Shown one piece after another: positions 54,933 to 64,000 of a stretch of 64,000 nucleotides of DNA (its first letter is position 1; each line of letters begins with the position of its first letter). The position numbers were made by a program, and so were the translations under genes. Origin of the DNA: UBA1546 sp049302185 (GTDB taxonomy: Bacteria > Nitrospirota > Thermodesulfovibrionia > Thermodesulfovibrionales > UBA1546); the NCBI GenBank assembly GCA_049302185.1, contig JBAQLV010000032.1, positions 1 to 64,000 of the forward strand. The letters run 5' to 3'. The notes under the pieces are model-generated. The model worked only from the letters and a program-made list of their open reading frames with translations, ran no database searches and had not been told where the DNA came from.

Positions 54933-56366
54933 TTAATAAAGAGCAGCATGAACGCCTTTTACAAGGATGCCTATTTCATCTTCTCTTATTGTCCTTGCAT
55001 CAAGCAAAAGCGCATTGTCTTTAACCCTCGCAACAATTGCGGGAGCCCCTTTCCTCAGCCTTTCCTCAAGGTCATTGACAGAGATATTGTCAGGGCTTAT
55101 TAACACAGCATATGTCGGGAATTCTATCTCAGGAAGAGAGCCTCCTCCTGCCTTTGACGTGTCCTCTGTTATCTCTATTTTTGCAGCCTTAACCTTTCTC
55201 TTCAACAGCAGCGCTATCTTTTTCGCCCTTTCCCTTATCCTCTCTGGCTTCTGGAGAAGCGTCTTAAGCGTAGGAATATTCTCTACGGCCTTATCTTCAT
55301 CAAGATATTCCATAAGCGTTGCCTCAAATGCGGCAAGGGTGAGCTTGTCTATCCTTATCGCCCTTGTCAGAGGGTTCCTCTGGAGCTTTTCAATGTATTC
55401 CTTTCTGCCAACGATAACGCCTCCCTGCGGCCCTCCGAGGAGCTTGTCACCGCTGAAGGTTACAATATCCACGCCGGACTCTACTATATTCTGAACCACA
55501 GGCTCAGAATGTATTCCATAGGGTTTCAGGTCTATCATGCATCCGCTTCCGAGGTCGTACATCACCGGGATGTGATATTTCTCTGAAAGCTTTTTTAAAT
55601 CAGCAACAGGCGCTTCCTCTGTGAAACCTGAAATCCTGTAATTTGACTGATGCACTTTGAGGATTAATGCCGTGTTTTCATTAATCGCATTTCTATAATC
55701 ATACAGATGCGTCTTGTTCGTTGTTCCGACCTCTCTCAGGACTGCGCCGCTTAATAACATAATATCAGGCACCCTGAACGAGCCTCCTATCTCAACAAGC
55801 TCTCCTCTTGAGACAATTACTTCCTTGCCTTTTGCCAGCGCACTAAGGCAGAGGAGAACAGCAGCAGCATTGTTGTTGACTATCAAAGCATCTTCAGCGC
55901 CTGTAATTTCCCTGAGGATTCTCGTGATATGGGCATATCTCTTTCCGCGCCTGCCCGCCTCAAGATTGTATTCAAGATTGGAATAGCTCTCTGAGATCTT
56001 TCTTACATTATCAAGTATTTTCTCTGACAATACTGACCTGCCGAGGTTTGTGTGTATTACTATGCCTGTTGCATTTATAACAGGCTGAAGGCTGAAAGCC
56101 GAAAGTTTTTCTATCTTCATCTCTATATCCCCTGACATCCCTTCGATGGATACATCCGAGGAAGACACCTCTCGTAGAGTCTCGCTTCGAGTCGAAACCG
56201 ACGAGTCTACGACAAGTATCTCTTTTCTCCTCATGTCAATCACATCCCTGATTGCCTGCAGAACATATTTTCTCGGATATGTCCTGCACCACTTAACCCC
56301 GTCATTGCTCTTGAGTATCTCATCAACAGAGGGTAATTCCTTGAGTAATTTCTGCTTTTCGCTCAT
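54933..56366 (-). CDS. selA: L-seryl-tRNA(Sec) selenium transferase
   Basis: PLP enzyme that turns seryl-tRNA(Sec) into selenocysteinyl-tRNA. The 477 residues show the helical N-domain, V-I-N-A-T-G-I-V-I-H-T-N-L-G-R, N-N-N-A-A-A-V-L-L and the Schiff-base K308 in F-S-G-D-K-L-L-G-G-P-Q. It implies that the organism makes selenoproteins, although selB, selC and selD are not in this window. The region around residues 50-68 (D-S-S-V-S-T-R-S-E-T-L-R-E-V-S-S-S) is encoded by a repeat at 56168-56214. Confidence 0.95.
   Translation of the reverse strand: MSEKQKLLKELPSVDEILKSNDGVKWCRTYPRKYVLQAIRDVIDMRRKEILVVDSSVSTRSETLREVSSSDVSIEGMSGDIEMKIEKLSAFSLQPVINATGIVIHTNLGRSVLSEKILDNVRKISESYSNLEYNLEAGRRGKRYAHITRILREITGAEDALIVNNNAAAVLLCLSALAKGKEVIVSRGELVEIGGSFRVPDIMLLSGAVLREVGTTNKTHLYDYRNAINENTALILKVHQSNYRISGFTEEAPVADLKKLSEKYHIPVMYDLGSGCMIDLKPYGIHSEPVVQNIVESGVDIVTFSGDKLLGGPQGGVIVGRKEYIEKLQRNPLTRAIRIDKLTLAAFEATLMEYLDEDKAVENIPTLKTLLQKPERIRERAKKIALLLKRKVKAAKIEITEDTSKAGGGSLPEIEFPTYAVLISPDNISVNDLEERLRKGAPAIVARVKDNALLLDARTIREDEIGILVKGVHAALY
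56168..56214. repeat. CTCGTAGAG-type repeat inside selA
   Basis: TCTCGTAGAGTCTCG-CTTCGAGTCGAAA-CCGACGAGTCTACGA forms nested palindromes. GACTCGTAGAG also occurs at 48209-48219 and, as CTCTACGAGTC, at 9721-9731. It is translated in frame in the N-domain of SelA. Confidence 0.65.
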
Positions 56367-56478
56367 GCAACTTTTCTAACACAATTGAGGTGTATTGTCA
56401 ATAATTACTATGTCAATTCGAAAAATGCATTAGCATGTAAAGATCAACCGCATTTTTATGGAGGCATGCATGCCATTA

Positions 56479-57678
56479 CTACTTTAAACTCATGAGTGCC
56501 AGCGCTTCAACATGATACGTATTGGGGAAAAAATCTATCATACGAAGGGAATCTACATTGTATTTTTCGCTGAACTTCCTCAAATCCCTCGCAAGAGTCG
56601 CAGGATTGCAGGAGATATAAACAATTTTCCCCGGAGACGAATCAATGATTTTCCTTGCAACATCAGAATGCAGTCCCCGCCTCGGAGGGTCCAGCAACAC
56701 AATATCAATTTTCTCCTGAATCCTGTATCTCTCTGCCGATGAATTAATGAATCTGCAATTCTTTATGTTGTTTAATTTTACATTCCTCTGCCCGTCATCT
56801 GCCGCATGCCGGTTCTCTTCAACAGCCACAACCTGAGATGCATATACTGCCACCGGCAGGGAGAAATTCCCGGCTCCCGCATAAAGGTCAAGGACACGCA
56901 TGTTTTCCAATGGCTGCAGTTCATTTATTATTAACTCAACAACCTTTCTGTTAAGATTCCAGTGCGCCTGAAAAAAACTCCATGGAGTAACAGTATACTG
57001 AAGTCCGTTAAGGTCAAGCCTTATGTAATCCCTGCCTGTTGATTCTCCGGTCTCAAATGCGATACCTGAAAACCCCGCGCCGCTCATTATTTTTTCAATA
57101 TCCTCTGTTGCAAGCTTTGACTTAATCAATGCATTTGCAGCATCTCCGCAAGAGATATGTATCTCCTTGATTCCGGATAATTTCCTGTTATTCAGCTCCT
57201 TTACAATGCGGTTAATCTCCTTTATCATCAGAGGGCATTCCTCAACAGGCACGACATCCCTTGTGCCCTCTCTATAAAAGCCTATTTTGCCTTCCCGTGA
57301 AATTTTAAACTGTCCCCTGTAACGATAGTTGTAATTCCTATCCGTGAGAGCCGGGGACAGCGGCGCTTCCAATTTGCCTATCCTGCTGACAGAATCAAGC
57401 AGTATCTCCTCTTTCATGGAGACCTGTCTTTCGTAAGATATGAATTGAAAATGGCATCCTCCGCATGTGCCGAATACTGAACATGGAGGATTTATCCTGT
57501 AAGGAGAGGTCTCAATAACATTTGTAACCGTGCCGATGGAGTAATCTCTTTTCTTTTCGCTGATAGAAACTTCAACAACCTCATCCGGAATAGCTCCTTT
57601 TATAAAAATTACTCCGCTGTCACGCGCAATTATATAACCGCCATAGACCGGGGATTGTGCCTTTATTATCTGTGACAT
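56479..57678 (-). CDS. RNA (uracil-5-)-methyltransferase, RlmD/RumA-type
   Basis: SAM-dependent m5U methyltransferase of 399 residues. TRAM domain (1-55), Fe-S cluster cysteines in C-S-V-F-G-T-C-G-G-C-H-F-Q, SAM motif D-L-Y-A-G-A-G-N-F, L-D-P-P-R-R-G and the nucleophile cysteine in Y-I-S-C-N-P-A-T-L-A-R-D. Whether it modifies 23S rRNA or tRNA cannot be settled by sequence alone. It overlaps the response regulator stop by one base. Confidence 0.92.
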   Translation of the reverse strand: MSQIIKAQSPVYGGYIIARDSGVIFIKGAIPDEVVEVSISEKKRDYSIGTVTNVIETSPYRINPPCSVFGTCGGCHFQFISYERQVSMKEEILLDSVSRIGKLEAPLSPALTDRNYNYRYRGQFKISREGKIGFYREGTRDVVPVEECPLMIKEINRIVKELNNRKLSGIKEIHISCGDAANALIKSKLATEDIEKIMSGAGFSGIAFETGESTGRDYIRLDLNGLQYTVTPWSFFQAHWNLNRKVVELIINELQPLENMRVLDLYAGAGNFSLPVAVYASQVVAVEENRHAADDGQRNVKLNNIKNCRFINSSAERYRIQEKIDIVLLDPPRRGLHSDVARKIIDSSPGKIVYISCNPATLARDLRKFSEKYNVDSLRMIDFFPNTYHVEALALMSLK

Positions 57679-58031
57679 TATGGTTTGGCCAGAAGCGTCC
57701 TTATTGTTTTTTTCAGATCATCAAGGTCTGCTGATTTGACGATATACGCCTCTGAAGCCCAGACAGCAAAATCGTCCCTGTAGTCATACGCCGTAGACAT
57801 TATTATAGGAAGCCTTGGTTTCTTTTCTTTCATCTGTCTAAGAAGTTTTATACCGTCCACATCAGGCATCAATATATCAAGCGTAACAAGATCCGGGTCT
57901 TCCTGAATGAATAGCTCCATTGCCTTGACGCCGCTGCCTGCCACAATAACTTCGTACCCCTCTTCTTCCAGCTCTTCCTTGTAAAGCTTCTGAATATGAA
58001 GGTCGTCATCCACCACCAGTATTTTTTTCAT
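57678..58031 (-). CDS. Single-domain response regulator
   Basis: A 117-residue CheY-like receiver with no output domain. Acid pocket D8-D9, phospho-acceptor D52 in L-D-I-L-M-P, S-T in I-M-S-T-A and the K in Y-I-V-K-S. It lies 43 bp after the large histidine kinase and is presumably its partner, transmitting by protein contact. Confidence 0.93.
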   Translation of the reverse strand: MKKILVVDDDLHIQKLYKEELEEEGYEVIVAGSGVKAMELFIQEDPDLVTLDILMPDVDGIKLLRQMKEKKPRLPIIMSTAYDYRDDFAVWASEAYIVKSADLDDLKKTIRTLLAKP

Positions 58032-58074
58032 ATGCCCTCCTTATTAAGATTGTACTCCCTTGAAAATAAAATTT

Positions 58075-61000
58075 CTAACCGGGCAGAAACACCCTGAATG
58101 TTGTCCCCTTGCCGGGTGCGCTGTCAACCTCTATCTTACCTTTATGCTCTTCTATAATCCTGTTAGTGATTGCAAGGCCAAGCCCTGTGCCTGACGCCTT
58201 TGTCGTATAAAACGGATTGAAAATAAAAGGCAGATCTTTCTCTTCTATCCCCGGGCCCGTATCGCTTATCTCTATCACTGCATTACTGCCTGCCGTATAT
58301 GTCTTTACGGTGATTGTGCCGTGAGTTGCCACAGCCTGAACTGCATTATTAAATATATTGAGCAGCGCCTCTCTCACCCTGTTGGGATCTATATAAACCA
58401 GCGGCATCTCTCCTTTTTCCTCAAGAACTTTAATGTCCCTTTCCCTGAGCTGTGTCTGCATGAGCAATATCATATCGTCAACAAGCTCTCCGACATTAAC
58501 CTTTTCTTTCATCAGTCTGGCTTCTTTGACAAACCCGAGTATCTCACTGAGAATACCTTCAAGCCTGTCCACCTCTCTCGCTATAATGCCTGCATACTCT
58601 TTAAGGTTTCCACTAAGTTTCTTTTCGAGTCTTTTTGCAAAACCTCCGACCGATACAAGCGGATTTCTAATCTCATGCGCAACCTTTGCAGCGACTTCAC
58701 CGAGGGCAGCCATCCTCTCCGTTGCAACTAATTTCTCTCTCAGGTTATTCAACTCTGTAATATCCCTGACCACATGAACCGTTCCCAAGAACTCTCCCAT
58801 TGTGTTAAAAACAGGAGAGACTGATGTCAGAAACGTTCCTCCGAGATGCGAATCTTCAACCTCTTCTATATACGCCTTCATCGTCAGGACAGTTTTGTGA
58901 TGAGGACATTCAGTCCACGGTTCATTCATCCCATGGAATACCTTGTAACACTTTTCTCCTATTATCTCTCCTGCAGGCTTCCCGATTCTATTAATCACCG
59001 CTTTGTTTATATTCTTTATCGTATAGTCTTTATCTGTAATATAAACCATATCAGATATAGACCTGAAAATATTTTCAAGTTCTGCCTCGGCACGCGCCAC
59101 CTGATCAAAAAGCCTTGCGTTTTCCACAGCGCTCGCAACCTGATTTGAGAAACCTATCAGGAACTTCATATCCTCATCGGTAATCAAATGCCTTGTGAAG
59201 AGGTTATCCACCCACAATACTCCTATAACCCTGTCTCTTGAGATAAGAGGCACTACAGCGTATGCCTGGGTTCCGAGCTGCTGAATAAGAACAGCATCAG
59301 CCATCGGTTCGTCCTTGACATCAGGGACATTAAAAGCCTTTTTCTCCTTAACCGCGCGCGTAAGTATAGTCTTTTCGTCAAGCGGGATCTCCATCCCCAT
59401 GCTCAACCTGTCAAGGAATGAATCCTTTCTCAGAGGCCCGGTTTCTATGTCATAAAGTATATCCGGAAGCGTTTTCCTCTCGATGGAGAGTTTCTCCCAT
59501 ATTTTCCATGCTTCATCAGAACTTGCAGGCCCGACACCCATAGCGCCCTTGATAGTTCCCTTTTTTTCATCAATAAGAAAGAGTATTGACCTGTTGAAAC
59601 CAAGGCCTTCGCTCATTGTCACTGCAGTCAATACCATCCTGAGCAGTCTGTCGAGCTCAAGGGTGCCCCTCATAGCAGAACTTATAAAAAACAACCTTGA
59701 GAGTTCCTTATTCCTCCTTACAAGTTCCTTTTCAACGCGTTTTCTCTCGGAGATATCCCTTGTTATCCCGCTTATGCCTATAACCTCTCCTGCGGTATCT
59801 TTTATGGGTGAAAGTGTCAGGCTGACCTCAATTATTGTGCCGTCTTTCCTTTGTCTCAATGTCTCTATATCTTTGAGCGTTTCTCCATTTTTGATTTTTC
59901 CTATGTATTCCTTCTCAGCGTCTACAAGGAACTGAGGGACAAACGGCAGGAATTTCCCCGCAGCCTCATCCGCTGTGTAGCCGAATGTCCTTTCGGCGCC
60001 GTAATTCCATGAAGTTATATTCCCATCGAGGTCAGAAGTGACTATCGCATCAGCGGAATTTTCTATAAGGCTTTCAATATATTCCTTTGTCTGAGCCACT
60101 TCTTTATACAGACTGAGCATCTCCTCATGATAAAGCACCCTGTCAGTTATATCCTGAATAAATACAACACACTCAATAACATCCCCGGCATCATCCTTAA
60201 CCGGATAAGACGTCAGTTCTGCATAGTTCATTCCGCGCGACTGCGTAATAGAATTTATCTGTCCTGTTTCAAACGTTGCCTTCGCAGCGCAGTGAGGGCA
60301 GATTCCTTCTTTGGCATGAAAAACATCCAGAGCATTCTTGCCTGTCAATTGTTCAACAGCCATGTCAGTCCATCCCTTAACAAACCTGTTTGCCGATATT
60401 ATTTCGTAGCCTCTTCCGACTGTAATAATTCCTCCCTGAACGCTGTCAAAGAGAATCTCCATCCTCTTTTTTGCTTCGACAGCTTCCTGCTTGCTGAGGC
60501 ATTCGCTTTCATAAGTCCTCGCCTTCTCTATGGCGACAGCTGCTATAGAGGCAAAGGTAGCTGCTGTATTCATGTCATCAGGCGAGAACGGCAGGATATT
60601 TCCCTCAGAACCTGCCTTATCGTAAATACCAAGGGTTCCTATCACCTTGCCTTCAACTTTAAGCGGCACACATATCACAGACTTCACATTGATTAAAGGC
60701 GCTTGCATATCAGGAGGCATCGCTGCCACGTCCTCAACAAGCAGTGGTTCACCCTCTTTCGCAACCCATCCGGCTATACCGCTTCCTATTGTCAGGTCCA
60801 TATGCTCTTTTAAATCCTCTGCAAGGCCATAGGAGGATTTTATTCTCAGGATATTGCCCTCCATCAGCAATCTTATAATGCAGCCCCTTGCGCCAAGCAG
60901 CCTTGTAATTTCGGATGTAACTGTCCCCAGTATCTCGTCAAGATCCATTGCAGATGTTACAGAGGTGATGAGTTCATAAAGGACTGTAAGCTTCTGAAGC

Positions 61001-61785
61001 TGATTCTTTGTTGACGCATAAAGCTCTTCATTGCTGACGCGAGACGCCTGCAACTTTCCTACCATTTCGTCAAATCTGCCTGCTATTATCCCGAACTCAT
61101 CTCTTCTCTCAGAACCTATCCTGTAATCAAGTTCGCCTTCGCTTATTTTTTCTGTAGCCTTCATCAGGTCGTCAAACGGAGCCGTAATTATTCTTTTCAT
61201 GAAGATAATAAGAGACATAAATGCCAGTGAACTCAGGCCAAAAAGAACAACAAGATAGAAACCCATCTGCCTTTCAATTCTCTCGCCTTGCGCAATAGTA
61301 TTAGTAAGATTCAATACTGATTCGCTATGAATAGCGCCGAGTTTCTCATATGCCTCTCTCTCCTTATCTTTAAGCATACGAAGCGCAAAAAGAACATGAA
61401 TGTCTCCTACAGGCTGTTTTGCCGACATTATTGCGCTTGCAAACTCTTTCATCTTGTCAAAGTCGGCTCTTATGGCTTTTACTTCTTCTTTATTTCGCAC
61501 AGCCTCAGGAAGCCCGTTAAAAAATGTATATGCTTTTTTAAGTCTCTGTTTGTATTGCCTCTGAAATTTGACATCGCCGGTAACAGTCCATCCTTCGGCA
61601 GCCATCACAACACTTACTATGGATGATTTCCAGTCCTCATGCAGGCTACGTTCATTCATAAGCGATCTCTGGATGTCGAAAGTGCTGCTTAACCGGCTGA
61701 AAATAAGAAAGCTGCCTGCAATTAGCGCAGCGGTCAGCAGAAAAAAAACTATTGTAAAAACCGTCAGCTTAGCTCTCAGGCTCAT
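58075..61785 (-). CDS. Multi-sensor hybrid-input histidine kinase
   Basis: A 1236-residue membrane kinase. TM helix 1 (about 8-30), an extracytoplasmic helical bundle, TM2 (about 178-200), HAMP (about 200-250), GAF (about 275-420), a PAS domain with C-P-H-C-A-A, PAS/PAC (about 565-685), GAF (about 700-875), PAS (with C-P-H-H), then HisKA (V-A-H1037-E-I-R-N-P-L) and HATPase (N-N-A-V-Q-A-V, D-T-G-P-G-I, G-T-G-L-G-L-A). It has two GAF and three PAS units, so it combines several signals. No REC is fused, the receiver being the next gene. Signals are unknown. Confidence 0.93.
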   Translation of the reverse strand: MSLRAKLTVFTIVFFLLTAALIAGSFLIFSRLSSTFDIQRSLMNERSLHEDWKSSIVSVVMAAEGWTVTGDVKFQRQYKQRLKKAYTFFNGLPEAVRNKEEVKAIRADFDKMKEFASAIMSAKQPVGDIHVLFALRMLKDKEREAYEKLGAIHSESVLNLTNTIAQGERIERQMGFYLVVLFGLSSLAFMSLIIFMKRIITAPFDDLMKATEKISEGELDYRIGSERRDEFGIIAGRFDEMVGKLQASRVSNEELYASTKNQLQKLTVLYELITSVTSAMDLDEILGTVTSEITRLLGARGCIIRLLMEGNILRIKSSYGLAEDLKEHMDLTIGSGIAGWVAKEGEPLLVEDVAAMPPDMQAPLINVKSVICVPLKVEGKVIGTLGIYDKAGSEGNILPFSPDDMNTAATFASIAAVAIEKARTYESECLSKQEAVEAKKRMEILFDSVQGGIITVGRGYEIISANRFVKGWTDMAVEQLTGKNALDVFHAKEGICPHCAAKATFETGQINSITQSRGMNYAELTSYPVKDDAGDVIECVVFIQDITDRVLYHEEMLSLYKEVAQTKEYIESLIENSADAIVTSDLDGNITSWNYGAERTFGYTADEAAGKFLPFVPQFLVDAEKEYIGKIKNGETLKDIETLRQRKDGTIIEVSLTLSPIKDTAGEVIGISGITRDISERKRVEKELVRRNKELSRLFFISSAMRGTLELDRLLRMVLTAVTMSEGLGFNRSILFLIDEKKGTIKGAMGVGPASSDEAWKIWEKLSIERKTLPDILYDIETGPLRKDSFLDRLSMGMEIPLDEKTILTRAVKEKKAFNVPDVKDEPMADAVLIQQLGTQAYAVVPLISRDRVIGVLWVDNLFTRHLITDEDMKFLIGFSNQVASAVENARLFDQVARAEAELENIFRSISDMVYITDKDYTIKNINKAVINRIGKPAGEIIGEKCYKVFHGMNEPWTECPHHKTVLTMKAYIEEVEDSHLGGTFLTSVSPVFNTMGEFLGTVHVVRDITELNNLREKLVATERMAALGEVAAKVAHEIRNPLVSVGGFAKRLEKKLSGNLKEYAGIIAREVDRLEGILSEILGFVKEARLMKEKVNVGELVDDMILLMQTQLRERDIKVLEEKGEMPLVYIDPNRVREALLNIFNNAVQAVATHGTITVKTYTAGSNAVIEISDTGPGIEEKDLPFIFNPFYTTKASGTGLGLAITNRIIEEHKGKIEVDSAPGKGTTFRVFLPG

Positions 61786-61795
61786 ACAGTCCTCA

Positions 61796-63259
61796 TTATT
61801 CCCTTTTCATTCTTGAAACTTTATCATACATCTCTATATACCTCTTTGCCGAATCCGGCCATGAAAAATTCATCTTCATTGCGCTGCGGATCAGCTTTTT
61901 CCATCTTGCCTTATTGACATACACGCAGAGCGCTCTCTTCAGACAGTCCTGAAGCGCATCGGCAGTATAATCCGAAAATAGAAACCCGGTTCCTTCACCC
62001 TCTCGGTTGCGAGCCGTACCGACAAGCGGCCGGTGGTCCAAAATTGTATCCGCAAGCCCACCTGTCCTCCGTGCCACAGGGATTGTCCCATACCTCATAG
62101 CGATAAGCTGGCCGATGCCGCAGGGTTCATATCTCGAAGGCATTAAAAATATATCAGCACCTGCATATATCTTATGTGCAAGACTGTCTTCAAAACCTAT
62201 TTTCACATACATCCTGCCTTTGTACTTTTCTGCAGCAGATGATAATCTTCTGTGAAACATCTCATCACCCCTGCCGAGGATGATGAGATTTGCACCTGCA
62301 GAAAGGATTTCATCAAGAGATTCCAGAATAAGGTCAAGCCCTTTCTGTCCGGAAAGCCTGCCCACCATGCCTATGAGAGGCATTTCAGCATCTGACCTTA
62401 TAGAACATTCTTTCAGAAGCTGAAGTTTGCACTCTTTTTTGCCGTCAATGTCCTTAAGGCTGTAATTCCTTTTTATAAAGGCATCAGATTCCGGATTCCA
62501 CTCTTTGGGGTCTATGCCGTTTACAATTCCTGTAAGCGCAGAGGCCCTCTTCCTTAAAACGCCGTCAAGCCCGAATCCGTATTCCTTGCTCAGTATCTCT
62601 TTTGCATAATTATTGCTCACTGTAGTTATAGAATCTGCTGATATCAGTCCTGCCTTCAGGAAATTTATCTTCCCATAAAATTCTATGCCTTCAGGCGTAA
62701 ACAGATTCTTGTCAAACCCTGTAAGCAGCATATCTGATTGCGGAAACAAACCCTGATAGCCCAAATTGTGGATTGTGATTATGGAAGCAGTCCTGTCAAA
62801 AAATTTATCTGAACTATATATGGTCTTAAGATATAAAGGAATAAGCCCTGTCTGCCAGTCATTACAGTGAATTATATCAGGTTTAAATCCCAATGCCCTG
62901 CATGTTTCAAGCACACCTCTTGAAAAAAATATAAATCGCGCCGCATTGTCGGGATAGTCACCGCGCGGTGTGCCGTAAATCTCTTCTCTGTCAAAGAACT
63001 CATCGCACTCAATAAAATATGCTGAATTCTCATAACTGAATATCCTGCCTTTTAATTCCCTGTTTCCCAGAGGAACACTTATTTTTAAACCCGTATCCTT
63101 GAGCTTGAAATTCTCCCTGACTCTTCCATACAGAGGCATCACAAGATAAGCCTCTTCCTTCATTTTCCTGTACTCGTTCAGCAGTGCGCCGGTGACGTCT
63201 GCAAGGCCGCCTGTCTTGGCAAAAGGGACTGCTTCCGGCGTTGCAATAAGTATCTTCAT
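61796..63259 (-). CDS. glgA: Glycogen synthase (ADP-glucose)
   Basis: GT5 glycosyltransferase that extends alpha-1,4-glucan from ADP-glucose. It starts M-K-I-L-I-A-T-P-E-A-V-P-F-A-K15-T-G-G-L-A-D-V, where K15-x-G-G binds ADP-glucose. H-C-N-D-W-Q-T-G-L is followed by the GT-B C-lobe V-G-R-L-S-G-Q-K-G-L and P-S-R-Y-E-P-C-G-I-G-Q-L. About 487 residues. I prefer the ATG at 63257-63259. A GTG at 63274 in frame is joined to the galT stop and would add five residues. It is downstream of galT. Confidence 0.94.
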   Translation of the reverse strand: MKILIATPEAVPFAKTGGLADVTGALLNEYRKMKEEAYLVMPLYGRVRENFKLKDTGLKISVPLGNRELKGRIFSYENSAYFIECDEFFDREEIYGTPRGDYPDNAARFIFFSRGVLETCRALGFKPDIIHCNDWQTGLIPLYLKTIYSSDKFFDRTASIITIHNLGYQGLFPQSDMLLTGFDKNLFTPEGIEFYGKINFLKAGLISADSITTVSNNYAKEILSKEYGFGLDGVLRKRASALTGIVNGIDPKEWNPESDAFIKRNYSLKDIDGKKECKLQLLKECSIRSDAEMPLIGMVGRLSGQKGLDLILESLDEILSAGANLIILGRGDEMFHRRLSSAAEKYKGRMYVKIGFEDSLAHKIYAGADIFLMPSRYEPCGIGQLIAMRYGTIPVARRTGGLADTILDHRPLVGTARNREGEGTGFLFSDYTADALQDCLKRALCVYVNKARWKKLIRSAMKMNFSWPDSAKRYIEMYDKVSRMKRE

Positions 63260-63274
63260 ATCCTCACTTCTCAC

Positions 63275-64000
63275 TTATATCTTGGCTTCTCTCATGAATT
63301 TTGCCGCCTCTTCAGGTGGTGTGGGGTTTATATAAAAACCCGATCCCCATTCAAAGCCTGCGATCTTCGTCAGCTTGGGCATTATCTCAATATGCCAGTG
63401 ATAGTATTCGTTTGTCTCATTATAAAAAGGTGATGTGTGGATAATAAAATTATATGGCGGAATATCAAGTATCCTGTCAATCTGCTTAAGTATTCTCTGC
63501 AGTATTTCCGCAAGCAATGAGAAGTCCTTATTCGGGGGGTAAAATGCCGATTCATGCCTTTTCGGTAAAATCCACGTCTCAAACGGCGCCCTCGGCGCAA
63601 AAGGCGCCAAGGCGAGATAATCCTTATTTTCGTATATCACGCGCCTGCCGTCCTCAAGTTCCTGATTTATGACATCACAGAAAATGCATCTTTCCTTAAA
63701 ATTGAAATACTGTTCCGCTGCATCAACTTCTTCTTTGACAAGTTTGGGCACGATAGGAAGGGCGATAAGCTGACTATGCGTATGTTCAAGCGAAGCCCCG
63801 GCATCCTCGCCTTCATTCTTGAATATCAGGACATACCTGAATCTCTGGTCTTTCTTCAGGTCATTAAGTCTCATATAATATGCCCACAACGCATCTTCCA
63901 CAGCCTTTAAGGGCATAGTCGATAGTGAAAGGTTATGCTCTGGCGTCTCTATTACAACCTCATGAGCGCCGATCCCGTTAATCTTGTCAAATATTCCCTC
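63275..64000 (-). CDS. galT: Galactose-1-phosphate uridylyltransferase (GalT-like), 5' end missing
   Basis: The frame is open to the right edge, so only the C-terminal 241 residues are visible. G-A-S-L-E-H-T-H-S-Q-L-I-A-L-P carries the catalytic H-x-H (family H-P-H-x-Q), C-I-F-C-D-V is the zinc pair of the second domain, and Y-Y-H-W-H-I-E-I-M-P binds the metal. GalT and ADP-sugar phosphorylases share these motifs. Next to glgA, a role in ADP-glucose or galactose metabolism is plausible. It ends at 63275, directly before glgA. Confidence 0.88.
   Translation of the reverse strand, partial: EGIFDKINGIGAHEVVIETPEHNLSLSTMPLKAVEDALWAYYMRLNDLKKDQRFRYVLIFKNEGEDAGASLEHTHSQLIALPIVPKLVKEEVDAAEQYFNFKERCIFCDVINQELEDGRRVIYENKDYLALAPFAPRAPFETWILPKRHESAFYPPNKDFSLLAEILQRILKQIDRILDIPPYNFIIHTSPFYNETNEYYHWHIEIMPKLTKIAGFEWGSGFYINPTPPEEAAKFMREAKI

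Overview
The window is a stretch of bacterial chromosome that looks like a Nitrospirota-type genome (Thermodesulfovibrionia-like). That placement is an inference. It rests on the gene neighbourhoods (dnaJ-hspR-clpB; ispE-tRNA-Gln-prs-rplY-pth; smc-ruvA-ruvB-ychF), a selenocysteine gene (selA), a basic-tailed SWIB protein, and abundant short palindromic and heptamer repeats. No rRNA operon, CRISPR array, complete insertion sequence or prophage was seen.

Layout. 0-5.5 kb: the start of a pilB/gspE-like gene running off the left edge, proS, an MFS transporter, a radical SAM/SPASM protein and a toxin-antitoxin pair in convergent orientation. 5.6-9.9 kb: heat-shock operon dnaJ-hspR-clpB with a good promoter overlapped by two HAIR-like operators. 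9.9-18.4 kb: a repeat-riddled GH3 nagZ-like gene, ftsY, a PBP1A remnant, an RDD protein, the rod-shape operon mreB-mreC-mreD-mrdA-rodA and tRNA-Met. 18.5-22.2 kb: a five-gene operon read as a candidate immune system. 22.2-39.3 kb: housekeeping (pth, rplY, prs, tRNA-Gln, ispE, TPR lipoprotein, lolC/E-lolD, SWIB protein, guaB, a MntA-HepT pair, ychF, ruvB, ruvA, smc, TPR protein). 39.4-49.7 kb: after ilvA, an accessory island with toxin-antitoxin modules, gene fragments, cspA, greB and a three-gene AT-rich cassette (PLD nuclease, ParB-domain protein, radical SAM protein). 49.7-64 kb: rarA, a HIT protein, a class V aminotransferase, a TrkA-type channel, a TauE fragment, a thioesterase, selA, an RNA uridine methyltransferase, a response regulator with a giant multi-sensor histidine kinase, glgA, and a galT that runs off the right edge.

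Most interesting locus. The minus-strand operon at 18736-22026 encodes, in transcription order, a two-TM SLATT/DUF4231 protein, a TGT-like base-exchange enzyme, an OGG-like HhH-GPD glycosylase, a QueC-like ligase and a TIR-like (MTH538/ThsB-type) protein. The QueC/TGT/OGG trio is the ancillary set of type IV CBASS, but no CD-NTase is present. A TIR protein sits in the operon instead, and its N-terminus is a Gly-Gly-Ser-Gly4 tail that would make a plausible acceptor for QueC-type nucleobase conjugation. I propose a TIR-centred, deazaguanine-modified, SLATT-effector defence system. Its key catalytic motifs are intact.

A second theme is repeat invasion of genes. G/C-rich palindromes (translated as PPLPPF..GG or SPRR-like peptides) and 7-bp tandem arrays lie inside nagZ, ispE, smc, ruvB, selA and the MFS gene without breaking the frame. 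Around them are decayed fragments of PBP1A, nfo, a cupin, DUF5615, HepT and repeated copies of a winged-helix nuclease tail.
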